Shown here piece after piece: positions 20,094-28,578 of a stretch of DNA of 64,000 nt. Each line of letters begins with the position of its first letter. The first letter of the stretch is position 1. Source of the stretch: Candidatus Laterigemmans baculatus (lineage in GTDB: Bacteria > Planctomycetota > Planctomycetia > Pirellulales > Pirellulaceae). Made by a program: the position numbers and the translations under genes. Below the pieces are notes generated by a model. The model ran no database searches, was not told where the DNA came from, and saw only the letters and a list, made by a program, of their open reading frames with translations. The DNA lies in assembly GCF_010367455.1 (NCBI RefSeq), contig NZ_WRPR01000074.1:25752-89751 (forward strand), read 5' to 3'.

Positions 20094-21271
20094 GGCTTGC
20101 TGCGTGGTTATTCGCCTCGGACGGGATTCGACGCAAGCCGGTCGCCGCATTCACGCTGGCCGCCGCTGCGGTTGCCCTCGGGCTCACCGCCTTTGGAGTC
20201 AGCAAATATTCTCGGCTCGGCCCCAGCCGTGCGAACCGCTCCGGAGCCGCGCCGCACCGCGTCGCCCTTTCTCCAGGTTCAGCGACATCCACGACGAGCC
20301 TCGGTTCCGCTGAACGGATCTACGCTCCCGGTCGCGTCGAGGGACAGACGCCGGAGGTGGAACTGCATGCCACCGTCACTGAACGCGTTCTGCGAATCGA
20401 GATCGAGGAAGGGGACTTCGTTCAGCCCGGACAGATCCTGATCCGGCTCGACGACGAACGTTACCGGGCCGAAGAGCAGCTCGCCGAAGCTGGCTTGCGG
20501 CTCGCCGAGGCGCGATTGGAACGGCTGCTCAATGGTGCTCGGGCGAGCGAGATCGAAGCCGCGCGGTCGGTTCATCAAGCCCGCGCGGCCGAGCACGATG
20601 GTGCGAGCCGCACGATGGCCCGCATGAACCAACTGCGGTTAGCCGGAGCGGCGAGCGGACAATCGATCGAGGATGCGGAGGTTCAAGCCCGCACGGCTCG
20701 CGCCCTGATGCTCGCTGCGGAAGCCCAGCTCGAGACCCTTGCCGCGCCTCCCCGAGCCGACGAAGTCGCCTCGCTGCGAGCCGAAGTCGCTGCGGCCGAA
20801 GCGCGGCTGCAACTTGCTCAAACGATGCGTTCTAAAACCACCCTCGTCGCCACCACCGCCGGTGAGATCCTGGAGATCCGAGTGGAGCCAGGCGAATTAG
20901 CCGCCCCAGGCATGCCGCTGGTTGTGATGTGCGACACGCGGCGACTCAAAGTCCGAGCGGATGTGGAGGAATGGGATGCCCTGCGAGTGGCTGTAGGACA
21001 AGCAGCCACGATCACCGCCGACGGCCTCCCTCATGCGGAGCTCGAGGGGCGAGTTTCCCACGTCCGGCCGCGACTGAATCAAAAGCGGCTGACCAGCGAT
21101 CGTCCCGGCGAAAAGCTCGACTCGCGGACCCGAGAAATCTGGATCGAGCTAATCAGCCCGCCACCGCTGGTGGTCGGCCTTCCGGTGGATGTCTGGATTC
21201 ACCCTGCACCAACTTCCCCTCCCACTCCCACTCCGCATCATGCCGCGTTCACCGTGCCGCGGCACCGGTAA
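20090..21271 (+). CDS. Membrane-fusion (HlyD/DevB-like) subunit of ABC exporter
   Basis: The ATG at 20090 overlaps the ATPase stop by four bases (ATGA), so translation is coupled. The 393-residue protein has an N-terminal membrane helix (about 20-38), a strand pair of the lipoyl/barrel-sandwich type (EIEEGDFVQPGQILIRLDD), a long Ala/Glu/Arg-rich coiled-coil hairpin (about 140-250), and the return lipoyl half (TTAGEILEIRVEPGE). This order is standard for periplasmic adaptor proteins linking an inner-membrane ABC transporter to an outer-membrane channel. It completes the three-gene exporter. Confidence 0.9.
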   Translation: MRLAAWLFASDGIRRKPVAAFTLAAAAVALGLTAFGVSKYSRLGPSRANRSGAAPHRVALSPGSATSTTSLGSAERIYAPGRVEGQTPEVELHATVTERVLRIEIEEGDFVQPGQILIRLDDERYRAEEQLAEAGLRLAEARLERLLNGARASEIEAARSVHQARAAEHDGASRTMARMNQLRLAGAASGQSIEDAEVQARTARALMLAAEAQLETLAAPPRADEVASLRAEVAAAEARLQLAQTMRSKTTLVATTAGEILEIRVEPGELAAPGMPLVVMCDTRRLKVRADVEEWDALRVAVGQAATITADGLPHAELEGRVSHVRPRLNQKRLTSDRPGEKLDSRTREIWIELISPPPLVVGLPVDVWIHPAPTSPPTPTPHHAAFTVPRHR

Positions 21272-21410
21272 CCAAAGATCTCAACACTCCAATCGCAAGC
21301 GTTACGAGCCTTGCAATCCTCAATCTCGAACGCTGCCCCTTGGCACCGCTCGCAAAATCTGAGTGCCCCGTGCCAGCCGGATCGCTAGACCGACCTAGGC
21401 TTCTTTCGAT

Positions 21411-21435
21411 AAGGAAGTCCTGAGCAGGATTCCTT
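21411..21435 (+). promoter_or_regulatory. Stem-loop in leader of first FeeM-like gene
   Basis: AAGGAAGTCCT and AGGATTCCTT form a 10-bp stem with one bulged G and a GAGC loop, about 70 bases upstream of the FeeM-like start. No T-run follows, so a terminator is unlikely; an RNA or protein binding site is possible. Function unknown. Confidence 0.4.
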
Positions 21436-21505
21436 AGCTGTCGGTAGATGTCGCAATTGGTCTCAAAGGTTAGAAGCGAACGGCCCTTTACCAGGTGTGA
21501 ATCCG

Positions 21506-22303
21506 ATGTCCCTAGCGCTCGTTTCGGAAAAGCTGCAGTCGACACCCCCCGGACAAATCGAACTTCGCATCGCTCGCTCCCAGGAAGAGCTTGAGCATGC
21601 ATTTCGTCTCGTCCACCACTCGTACGTACGCGCTGGGCTCGCTAGCCCCAACGCGCATGGCATGCGGCTCACCAAGTTCCATCTTCTGCCAACCACGCAG
21701 GTGATGCTGGCGAAGAAAGCAGGATCGCCCATTGCCACCGCTTCGCTCGTCCTCGACCGAGAGGGCGGTTTGCCCGCCGACGAAATCTATCGCCAGGAAA
21801 TTGATCAGCTGCGCTGCCGTGGCTTGCGACTCGGTGAAGTGGGGTCGCTAGCCGATTGCCGCGAATCGGTCACACGGTTCATCCACATGTTTCGCCGGCT
21901 TACGACATTGATTGCTCAAGTAGGCGAAGCTCAAGGCTGCAATGCGCTGATCGCCACGACCCACCCGAAACATGCCCGCTTCTACATTCGCCAACTCGGG
22001 TTCGAGCAATTCGGTGATCCCCGCGAATGCCCGCACGTCCAAGGAAAACCGGCTGTCGCCCTGTTGCTCGATTTCGAGAAACAACAGGGCACCCCGGTGC
22101 ACGAACATTTATTTGGACAGAAGTACGCCGCTGCGGATTTGGCTCCCTATCACTGGGAAGCCGAGACGCGAAAGTACTTCAGCGCGGTACTGGAGCAAAT
22201 CCAGCAACCCGCGGAGCCGCTGCGGACGCTCCCCAGTGTGAACGCTCTGCCGACCGCCACCTCCTGGGCCGCCACTCTCACCAGCACTCCGGTGAGGGGT
22301 TGA
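21506..22303 (+). CDS. N-acyl amino acid synthase, FeeM-like (first copy)
   Basis: From ATG 21506 (AGGTG 8 bases upstream) the protein has 265 residues; a GTG at 21497 is an alternative. It resembles the GNAT-fold FeeM family, which transfers a fatty acyl chain from acyl carrier protein to an amino acid. The family pattern is visible: RLVHHSYVRAGL near residue 34, KFHLLPTTQVMLAK, ATASLVLDREGGLP, a GEVGSLAD segment, and ATTHPKHARFYIRQLGFEQFG with VQGKPAVALLLDF. Related enzymes occur in PEP-CTERM/exosortase clusters. A second, divergent copy lies at 23757, and an exporter lies just upstream. The acyl and amino-acid substrates cannot be read from sequence. Confidence 0.85.
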   Translation: MSLALVSEKLQSTPPGQIELRIARSQEELEHAFRLVHHSYVRAGLASPNAHGMRLTKFHLLPTTQVMLAKKAGSPIATASLVLDREGGLPADEIYRQEIDQLRCRGLRLGEVGSLADCRESVTRFIHMFRRLTTLIAQVGEAQGCNALIATTHPKHARFYIRQLGFEQFGDPRECPHVQGKPAVALLLDFEKQQGTPVHEHLFGQKYAAADLAPYHWEAETRKYFSAVLEQIQQPAEPLRTLPSVNALPTATSWAATLTSTPVRG

Positions 22304-22543
22304 AGCTCGACTTCACCCAACCCGCTCGACCCAGCCGAATCGCCCCACCCCAACCTTCGCGGCCTGCTACCCCCCTCGTCGGCTCGCGAGCCGCATTGTC
22401 GGGGTCGCTTCTCAGCCTTCTACAATCCGTGCGAACCGTCCATGCGTCGGAAATGCGCTCAGGCGATCAGTGCGGCGAGCTGTTAGCGCATCACGACTGC
22501 ATTCTCCGCTCGGCACCTGAAAATCTCTTCAATAGGTTCCGCC
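22304..22543. other. Intergenic leader of response regulator with palindrome
   Basis: This 240-base gap holds no convincing gene. It contains a perfect 14-base palindrome CGGCTCGCGAGCCG (22380-22393), a possible protein-binding site or small hairpin upstream of the regulator. No clear promoter was identified. Confidence 0.45.
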
Positions 22544-23203
22544 ATGAGCGACAAGAAGCGTCTGCTGGTCTTTCACCAGAACTGCCTCTTTCGCGACTGC
22601 TTAGCAACCTATCTGAAAACCAGTGGTGGATATGACGCGGAGTCCGCCGAACACTTGCAGTCTTCTCCACTGATCGAGCTGATCCGAGATCCGATCGACG
22701 TCCTCCTGCTCGATTTGAATCTACCGGACAATCTGACCCTCAAAATCGCGAGGGCGATTCAGCAAGCGGAACTGCCGACGAAGATCATCGTATTGGCTTC
22801 CGAGGATCATGAAAAAATCATCGATTGCATCGCCGCGGGCGTTCAAGGTTGTGTGCTCGAACGCTCGCCGCTCGCTGAACTCGACATGGCCATCGCCCGC
22901 GTCCGGGAGGGAGAAACCTTCTGCTCTCCGGACATCGTCTCCAAGATGTTCACTGAACTCGCCCGGTTCGCCCACCGTCCGCACCGCGAGCCTCCCAAGC
23001 CGAAGGGGCGGTTGACCGGGCGGGAGCGGGAGGTGCTTGAGCTGCTTGGCAAGCGAAAAAGCAACAAGCAGATTGCTGCGGAGCTGAACGTATCGCTCTA
23101 CACGGTCAAGAACCACGTCCACAACATCCTCGAGAAACTCAAGGTCGACAGCCGCGTCGAGGCGGTCAAGCGGGCCCGCCAGCAGGATGAGCCAGGCGTC
23201 TAG
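22544..23203 (+). CDS. LuxR/NarL-type response regulator with degenerate receiver
   Basis: This 219-residue protein combines a receiver domain (1-125) with a C-terminal LuxR helix-turn-helix (about 150-207; LTGREREVLELL, then NKQIAAELNVSLYTVKNHVHNIL). The phosphoacceptor Asp57 (LLLDLNLP) and Ser86 are present, but the N-terminal acidic pair that binds magnesium reads FHQN, and the conserved Lys near position 106 reads Glu (VLERSP). Phosphorylation-dependent control is therefore doubtful; it may act constitutively or respond to another signal. It lies between two FeeM-like genes and probably controls this island. No histidine kinase is in the window. Confidence 0.9.
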   Translation: MSDKKRLLVFHQNCLFRDCLATYLKTSGGYDAESAEHLQSSPLIELIRDPIDVLLLDLNLPDNLTLKIARAIQQAELPTKIIVLASEDHEKIIDCIAAGVQGCVLERSPLAELDMAIARVREGETFCSPDIVSKMFTELARFAHRPHREPPKPKGRLTGREREVLELLGKRKSNKQIAAELNVSLYTVKNHVHNILEKLKVDSRVEAVKRARQQDEPGV

Positions 23204-23756
23204 CAACGCCGGGCGGGTGCGCGAACGAAAGAATCGCGTTCACGCAGTTTCGCGGAACAGTTTCTTTCCTTCAGGGAACCCTGCCGCGGCCCGCCGCATC
23301 CAAACCAAGACGGCTGCGCCTTATCACTTCGCTGCCAATGAGCGAAAGCATCCGGGGGGGTAGCCAATCGTGCTTGTGATCACGCAGTTAACCAAGAGCG
23401 ACTAGCGAATTTGGGACAGGCACTGTGGAGAGGATTGATCAAAAAGGATCTAGTTCCCCTCCAATCTAGCGGGATCTCTTCTAGTTCTAAAACAGTCTCA
23501 AAGATGCATAGAATCGCTTCCCCACTCGCCGCACAATTGGCTCGGCCATATCTTCTCTTTGCCTCCGCGATTTATCCCGCACGAGCCCACGCCGCTGCGA
23601 GCCGACCCCGTGGTTTGGCCACGTCCGCCTAAGCTGCGATTCGGCCATCTTGATCGTCAGCCGCGGAGCGGACCTCTTCTCCCCGAGCCTCGCAAAACCT
23701 CGCCTCCACCGTTTGCCCTTTCTCGTCCATCGCTCAAGCCCCAGGAGCCCCTCGTA
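23204..23756. other. 553-base intergenic region before second FeeM-like gene
   Basis: The longest gene-free stretch of the window. A small stem-loop (GAACG/CGTTC near 23225) lies at the upstream end. The frame of the following gene is open from 23559, but the residues it would add are Pro/Arg-rich and low in similarity to the first FeeM-like protein, so they are treated as untranslated. No recognisable riboswitch, promoter or RNA gene could be supported. Confidence 0.5.
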
Positions 23757-24488
23757 ATGCAAGCCGGAATCCCATCGACTTCCGCTTCCTTGGCCACGCC
23801 GCTGCGGATGAAAGTTTCCGAGACGAGGGAGGAGCGATCGGCAGCGTTCCAGCTGGTCCACCGGGTCTACCGGCGGGCCGGCCTGACCGCCGACAACCAG
23901 ATGCAGATGCGGGTGATCCCCCACCACCTGCTCGATACGACCGAGGTGTTGATCGCTCAGCAAGCCGAGCAAGTCACCTTCACGATCACCCTGGTTCGGG
24001 ACGGACTCGAGGGGCTCCCGTCCGAATCGCTGTTTGCCGAGCAGGTCGCTGCGATGCGAAGCGACGGCCTGTCTCTGGCCGAGGTATCGTGCGTGGCGAG
24101 CAACTGCGGTGACGAGAACAAGAAGGAGCGTTTCGAGACGCTGGTGCGGATGATCAGCTTGACGATCCATACGGCTCGTCAGCGGGGTGTGGATCGCTTG
24201 CTGCTAGCCGTGCATCCGCGTCATGCAAAGGTCTACCAACGCCTGTTTGGCTGCGTTCCCTGCTCCGGCGTTGAACAGTACGAAGCTGTTCAGGGAAAAC
24301 CCGCCGTCCTGTGCATGCATGACTTCGACGAACTCGATCGCCGGCGCTATCCACTCTATGACCATGTCTACGGTCATCAGTATGCCCCCTGGCAGCTCGC
24401 CGGCGCTCCGATGTCGCTGGACGAGAAGGAATTCTTTCATCAAGCCATTAGCGTCCACAGCGACCAACTGGTCCCCATGGCCGCATAG
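23757..24488 (+). CDS. N-acyl amino acid synthase, FeeM-like (second copy)
   Basis: From ATG 23757 (AGGAG 9 bases upstream) the protein has 243 residues. It shares the architecture of the gene at 21506: AFQLVHRVYRRAGL, MRVIPHHLLDTTEVLIA, ITLVRDGLEGLPSESLF, a SLAEVSCVAS segment, AVHPRHAKVYQRLFGCVPC and VQGKPAVLCMHDF. By eye identity with the first copy is only about one third, so the duplication is old and the two may differ in acyl or amino-acid preference. It is followed by the E1-like and nitroreductase genes, which could modify its product. Confidence 0.83.
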   Translation: MQAGIPSTSASLATPLRMKVSETREERSAAFQLVHRVYRRAGLTADNQMQMRVIPHHLLDTTEVLIAQQAEQVTFTITLVRDGLEGLPSESLFAEQVAAMRSDGLSLAEVSCVASNCGDENKKERFETLVRMISLTIHTARQRGVDRLLLAVHPRHAKVYQRLFGCVPCSGVEQYEAVQGKPAVLCMHDFDELDRRRYPLYDHVYGHQYAPWQLAGAPMSLDEKEFFHQAISVHSDQLVPMAA

Positions 24489-24489
24489 C

Positions 24490-24580
24490 AGGCGGGCAGC
24501 GGCTCACGCGGGATCGTGAGGCGGATGCCTGTACGCCCAACGACTCCCCATTGGCGATGGCCATCCATAGAGTGGGGGGT
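24490..24580 (+). promoter_or_regulatory. Two stem-loops between FeeM-like and ThiF-like genes
   Basis: A first hairpin, CTCACG-CGGGAT-CGTGAG (24503-24520), is flanked by outer AGGC/GCCT pairs. A second pairs ACTCCCCA (24543-24550) with TGGGGGGT (24573-24580) and encloses the palindrome GATGGCCATC. Neither has a T-run. They may stabilise or separate the transcripts of the flanking genes. Confidence 0.4.
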
Positions 24581-24640
24581 AATCCGGAGGGGGCTTTGAA
24601 AGCCTCGATTTGAGCGCCGAGCATTTGGGAGCTTAAGATT

Positions 24641-25555
24641 GTGTCGCATAGCCCATCGCCACCAAGCTCGCAGGAGACCCGTGCTGGTCTCTGGAACTAT
24701 GAAGAAGCTTTCTCAAGAAACCTTGGCCTGATTTCACCCTCCGAGCAAGCGAGACTCCGCAACTGCCGCGTCGCGATCCCGGGTATGGGAGGCGTCGGGG
24801 GCCTCCATTTGATGACGCTCGTCAGGATGGGAATCGGAAAATTTCGCATCGCCGACGCCGACCAATTCAGTCTCGGCAACTTCAATCGGCAGTTCGGCTC
24901 GTCCGTCGAAACAATCGACGAATTTAAGGCCGAAGTCTTGGCTGCCGCCGCTCGTGGGGTGAACCCCCAATTGGAGCTCGACGTTCGCACCTCCTTTGTC
25001 GATGTCTCCAATGTAGACGCATTTCTCGAGGGAGTGGACCTGTTGGTGGATGCGGTTGATTTCTTCGCCTTTGACGCACGGCGGATGCTTTTTCGCGAAG
25101 CCCGCAAGCGTGGTATCTGGGCAGTGACTGCCGGGCCGATCGGTTTCAGCACCGCCTGGATGACCTTCAGCCCCCAAGGCATGTCTTTCGACGACTACTT
25201 TGACCTGCATGATGAAATGGATTCTCTGGAACGATTCATCGCGTTTGCTTTGGGGCTCGCCCCTCTGGCCACCCATATCCCTTACTTTGATTTCTCTTAT
25301 GTGGACCGAGCCAGCGGCCGGGGACCTTCCGTCGCCGCTGCATGCTGCCTGGCGGCCGGCGTCGTAGGTGCCGAAGCCGTCAAAATCCTTCTCGGCCGGG
25401 GCACGGTCCGCTCGGCTCCACACTTTCACCAGTTCGACGCGTACCGCTATCTGCTGAAACACGGTCGTCTGCGGTGGGGCAACCGAGGCCCCATTCAGAA
25501 ACTTAAGCGACGAATCATGCGCCGCCGCCTCATTCAGCTCGGCTTCAGCGTCTAG
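24641..25555 (+). CDS. E1-like ThiF/MoeB-family adenylyltransferase
   Basis: The 304-residue protein starts at GTG 24641 with GGGAG upstream. The nucleotide-binding loop GMGGVGG (about 49-55) and the family residues in FNRQFG, a Lys in FKAEVLAAA, and the DAVDFFAFDARR segment indicate an intact adenylation site. The CxxC zinc motifs of ubiquitin-type E1 and MoeB are absent. The closest architecture I recall is the ThiF half of Rv1355c/MoeY-type proteins, which are fused to a nitroreductase half; here the nitroreductase is the next gene, 32 bases downstream. It likely adenylates a carboxylate, perhaps of the acyl-amino-acid product. The substrate is inferred from context only. Confidence 0.85.
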   Translation: MSHSPSPPSSQETRAGLWNYEEAFSRNLGLISPSEQARLRNCRVAIPGMGGVGGLHLMTLVRMGIGKFRIADADQFSLGNFNRQFGSSVETIDEFKAEVLAAAARGVNPQLELDVRTSFVDVSNVDAFLEGVDLLVDAVDFFAFDARRMLFREARKRGIWAVTAGPIGFSTAWMTFSPQGMSFDDYFDLHDEMDSLERFIAFALGLAPLATHIPYFDFSYVDRASGRGPSVAAACCLAAGVVGAEAVKILLGRGTVRSAPHFHQFDAYRYLLKHGRLRWGNRGPIQKLKRRIMRRRLIQLGFSV

Positions 25556-25587
25556 AACGGATCGCCCCATTGCCAACCCTTCCGACG

Positions 25588-26652
25588 ATGCCTCCACCCG
25601 CTTCGGCCCTCAATACCCTTCTCCAAGCCGCCGTCCTGGCCCCTTCGGGCGACAATACTCAGCCTTGGCGATTTGTCGTCGACCACGCCCAGCGATCGAT
25701 TCTGCTTGAGGTGGACCCCACGCGGGATCCCTCGCCCATGAATGCAGGGCAACGGATGGCGAGAATCTCACTCGGAGCGGCCCTCGAGAACATGGCTCGT
25801 ACGGCCAACCACAACGCGTGGCGTTATGAGATTCGCGACGATAGCTCCAGCGGGATGGTTCGGTTTCAGCTGAATACCGATGCTGGTCCAGGTACGATCG
25901 ATCCGCTGCTCGCCCTGCGGGTCACCAATCGACGCGTTTACGTCCGCAACGAGTTGACCGCGGAAGCTCTCGAACGTATACGTCCCACCGTCTCGGACGC
26001 CGACACGACACGGACCACTTTCCTCACCGATCCTGAAGTACTTAAGGCCCTGGTTCCCCTGATTGGTCGCGCGGACGCTCTAATTCTCGGAACCAAGCCG
26101 ATCCGCAATGCATTCTTATCGAAGGTGCGATTCGACGTCGCCCCCAACGACGCCGTTGACGAGGGCTTATCGCTGGGGTCGCTCGAAGTTTCCAGAATGG
26201 ACCGCATCTCTCTGCGTTTGATGCGTTTCCTGCAGCCATCGGACAAGCTGATGCAGGTGCTGGGGGCTCGGCGCATCTTTGCCCAAGTCGCAACGCGGCT
26301 CGCTGCCAGCGCCTCCGGATTTTGCGTCATCACTTCGACCGGAGACGACGAACGGGCCGATATTCAGGTCGGTCGGGCCTGGCAAAGAGGCTGGCTGCGG
26401 CTGACAGAGGAAGGGTTTGCTACCCAACCGATGATGTCACTCCTCGTGCTGCAAAACCTTCTGGACCACCACTTGGCTGAGATTCTCAGAAAACCCGACC
26501 GCGCCGCAGCCCGACGACTGCTCGAAGAATTTTGCACGTTCATCAGCACTCTCGCCGACGGACGCCCTGCCGCGCTATTGCGGTTTGGCCAAGCAGAAGC
26601 CCCCACCGCTAAGGTCCGTCGTCTGGCTCCCGAGCGATTCATGCGCGCTTAG
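25588..26652 (+). CDS. Nitroreductase-family flavoprotein
   Basis: From ATG 25588 the protein has 354 residues; a TTG at 25570 is an alternative and neither has a strong ribosome-binding site. The nitroreductase signature APSGDNTQPWRF is at about 23-34, and TNRRVYV and a C-terminal GRAWQRGWLRLTEEG region fit the larger Acg/Rv1355c-like branch. Members bind FMN and reduce or oxidise small molecules; relatives dehydrogenate azolines in peptide natural products. The pairing with an E1-like gene suggests oxidative tailoring of an adenylated or cyclised product. It ends convergent with the PEP-CTERM gene. Confidence 0.83.
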   Translation: MPPPASALNTLLQAAVLAPSGDNTQPWRFVVDHAQRSILLEVDPTRDPSPMNAGQRMARISLGAALENMARTANHNAWRYEIRDDSSSGMVRFQLNTDAGPGTIDPLLALRVTNRRVYVRNELTAEALERIRPTVSDADTTRTTFLTDPEVLKALVPLIGRADALILGTKPIRNAFLSKVRFDVAPNDAVDEGLSLGSLEVSRMDRISLRLMRFLQPSDKLMQVLGARRIFAQVATRLAASASGFCVITSTGDDERADIQVGRAWQRGWLRLTEEGFATQPMMSLLVLQNLLDHHLAEILRKPDRAAARRLLEEFCTFISTLADGRPAALLRFGQAEAPTAKVRRLAPERFMRA

Positions 26653-26717
26653 TTTCCCCGGAAGCAGGGCATTCACAACCCACTCCATCGGTTGGGAATA
26701 ACGCTCAACCGTCAAAT

Positions 26718-26754
26718 AAAAAAAGCCGCACCGCTTTGGGAAAAGCGATGCAGC
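26718..26754 (-). terminator. Rho-independent terminator of the PEP-CTERM gene
   Basis: Read on the minus strand, a 13-bp stem (two G-T pairs) with a 4-base loop is followed by seven T residues. It starts about 70 bases after the PEP-CTERM stop codon at 26823. On the plus strand there is no T-run, so it serves the minus-strand transcript. Confidence 0.9.
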
Positions 26755-26822
26755 TCGTCATGTTATACACTCGGACCGCTGAGCTCGTGCAACCCGAACT
26801 CAGCCGGTCACGATGCAAAGAC

Positions 26823-27866
26823 TTAGGCCTTGCGGTTGCGTTTCGACAGCCGGCGTCCCGCGGCAGCGCCGCAGACACCGAGGGCGAAGATCGTCATCGA
26901 CCCTGGCTCCGGAACGATGGCCAAAATTCCCGCATCGGCGCTCAGGCCGGCGCTAAAGTCTCCCGTCCCTGCTCCCAGGCCGGTCGGCGTAAATCCCCCC
27001 TCGGAGAAGAGGCCCATGTTGTACGCGGCCAGCGAAATTGCATCCAGGATCGCGATCTGAGCTGCAGTGAGAGTCACCGGAGTGGGGTTGGCGGTTTGAT
27101 CCGTGACCGTGGCCAAACCATTGAAATTTGTCGTTCCCCCACCCGGGAGTTCCACGTCCCGCAGCCAATCATCGCCCACGAACGCCCCAAGGCCGGGGTT
27201 GTCGAACAGCGCGCCAGGCGCGAAGAGGGTGTCTTCGAAGAAGGCAAAAAGCCCAGCTCCGCTCGCGGCGATACGCCCTACCGCACTCGCATTGACTGCT
27301 TCCGCTTCTGCTTCCAGAGACATCGCGGGAGTGATCCCAACGGAGTTCCCGTCGATAATGTCCCCGGGCGGAGCCAAGTCGAACTTCGTGAATACGTCGT
27401 CGAAGTTCCAGGTGGAGGGATCCGATGCTAGGAACGTCGACGGGTTATCGGTTTGCGAGGAGGCAAACCACAAAGAGCCGCCGTCGAACTTCGCGGTACC
27501 GAGTCCGGTGATCGTTCCCTCGACCGCGAAGATCGCGTGGAAAGTGCTACCGTCCGGCAACACGGTGGGCAACGTGGAACCATTGGTGGTATCCGCGAGA
27601 CGAATCGCCCCCACGGTTCGCACTGTACTTCCGACTTCGAACGCACCTCCGTTGACCTGATTCGTCCAGAGCTGTCCGTTGCTAAAGCCCATCTGCTGAA
27701 TGTGGATCAGCGGAGGTCCTGGAGCGCCGGGATTACCGCCGGGAAAACCAGCGGACTCCCGAACTTGCAACGTGCCATTGCTAGTGACATACGGGGCCGC
27801 CGAGGCCGAGGTTGCCGGCAGTAGACTGCCGCAGAGGAGCAAAGCTCCCAAAATGCGCATCTTCAT
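26823..27866 (-). CDS. PEP-CTERM sorting-domain protein
   Basis: This 347-residue secreted protein has a signal peptide (about 1-23, ending ASA-AP) and a C-terminal PEP-CTERM sorting signal: VPEPGS at 318-323, an apolar stretch and a basic tail (GRRLSKRNRKA). Exosortases recognise this signal at the membrane, and cleaved substrates are usually displayed or released with exopolysaccharide. The middle is rich in Gly, Ala, Thr and Asn, with no recognised enzyme domain and few Cys, as usual for such substrates. Either of two ATG codons (27866, 27860) may start it. It is the only PEP-CTERM protein in the window. Confidence 0.93.
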   Translation of the reverse strand: MKMRILGALLLCGSLLPATSASAAPYVTSNGTLQVRESAGFPGGNPGAPGPPLIHIQQMGFSNGQLWTNQVNGGAFEVGSTVRTVGAIRLADTTNGSTLPTVLPDGSTFHAIFAVEGTITGLGTAKFDGGSLWFASSQTDNPSTFLASDPSTWNFDDVFTKFDLAPPGDIIDGNSVGITPAMSLEAEAEAVNASAVGRIAASGAGLFAFFEDTLFAPGALFDNPGLGAFVGDDWLRDVELPGGGTTNFNGLATVTDQTANPTPVTLTAAQIAILDAISLAAYNMGLFSEGGFTPTGLGAGTGDFSAGLSADAGILAIVPEPGSMTIFALGVCGAAAGRRLSKRNRKA

Positions 27867-27878
27867 CTCAATACACCT

Positions 27879-27891
27879 AACCTATAAGGTT
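27879..27891 (-). promoter_or_regulatory. 13-base palindrome before the PEP-CTERM gene
   Basis: AACCT-ATA-AGGTT lies 12 bases upstream of the start codon. The AT-rich stretch on the minus strand could hold a -10-like TATAGG with a TTGTAG 16 bases upstream. It may be an operator or promoter element; this is a weak call. Confidence 0.35.
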
Positions 27892-27942
27892 TGAATACAA
27901 GCCTACAACAGAACGGATGAGCTGGATCCCTGACGGGATCAC

Positions 27943-28338
27943 TCATGCGTTCCGCGGCGGCTTGATCAACCCATCGAGGTCAGGGAGCGGCGGCAGAACC
28001 CCGTCTTCGGGCAACAGCGAATCGGTCGCCTGGGGATCGATCACCGAGGTCGACCGCGGCATGATCGCCGATGCGGATCCACCCGTTAACGATCCCTGGT
28101 CAGTGGGGCTCTGCATCCCGCCGCTGCGTTCCTGAAATCCGTCTCGATCGCGACGGCTGTCCGATTCCTCCTTGGCTTGCCAGCCCGACAACAGCGACAT
28201 GCCTCCTGCCTGCTCCGCCCCGTCGGAAGCGTCTCCCAGCCGGGAAAACATCTCACCCGGATAGCCGACCATCAGCCCGCCGTGGGCGGTCCCACAGAAG
28301 AGGAGGATCAGAATAAACGGGGAAATCTTGGGACTCAT
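27943..28338 (-). CDS. Small secreted protein of unknown function
   Basis: From ATG 28338 the product has 131 residues, with a signal peptide (about 1-21, ISPFILILLFCGTAHG). The mature part is Ser/Gly/Asp-rich and likely disordered, with no cysteines and no recognised domain or sorting signal. The frame is open back to 28419, but the signal peptide argues for 28338. It lies upstream of the PEP-CTERM gene on the same strand, with 76 bases between. I do not recognise it. Confidence 0.6.
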   Translation of the reverse strand: MSPKISPFILILLFCGTAHGGLMVGYPGEMFSRLGDASDGAEQAGGMSLLSGWQAKEESDSRRDRDGFQERSGGMQSPTDQGSLTGGSASAIMPRSTSVIDPQATDSLLPEDGVLPPLPDLDGLIKPPRNA

Positions 28339-28578
28339 AGTATGCGACTGTAGGCTCGCGTCCCGGTGGAACAAGTGGCAAAAAGACAAATTTCTTTCAT
28401 GAGCTCTCGGCTGCTCCAAACGGGAGTGCCTCTGTGCCAGGATGAACCAGCTCGCCCTTCCAGCCGCCGCCCGCCTGGTGCTTCAAGAGCGGACTCCGAG
28501 GTGGCGGAACGAAGGGCCGCGTCGGTCCAATCGCGATGGCGCTCCACGACGTACCAACGGCAACAAAGAGGCATGGCT
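28339..28578. other. Intergenic region without recognised gene
   Basis: This 240-base stretch lies between the secreted-protein start and the end of the VanZ-like gene. Open frames exist on both strands but none shows recognisable protein features. No terminator was seen. Confidence 0.45.

Noticed and set aside
21338..21355. TGGCAC-containing site as a sigma-54 promoter upstream of the first FeeM-like gene
   Set aside because: The distance from GG to GC is two bases shorter than the fixed sigma-54 spacing.
23279..23372. Words resembling a cyclic-di-GMP-I riboswitch (CCAAACC, GCGAAAGC, TAGCC)
   Set aside because: Key conserved bases and helices do not match the consensus; the resemblance is partial and could be chance. 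A covariance search would decide.
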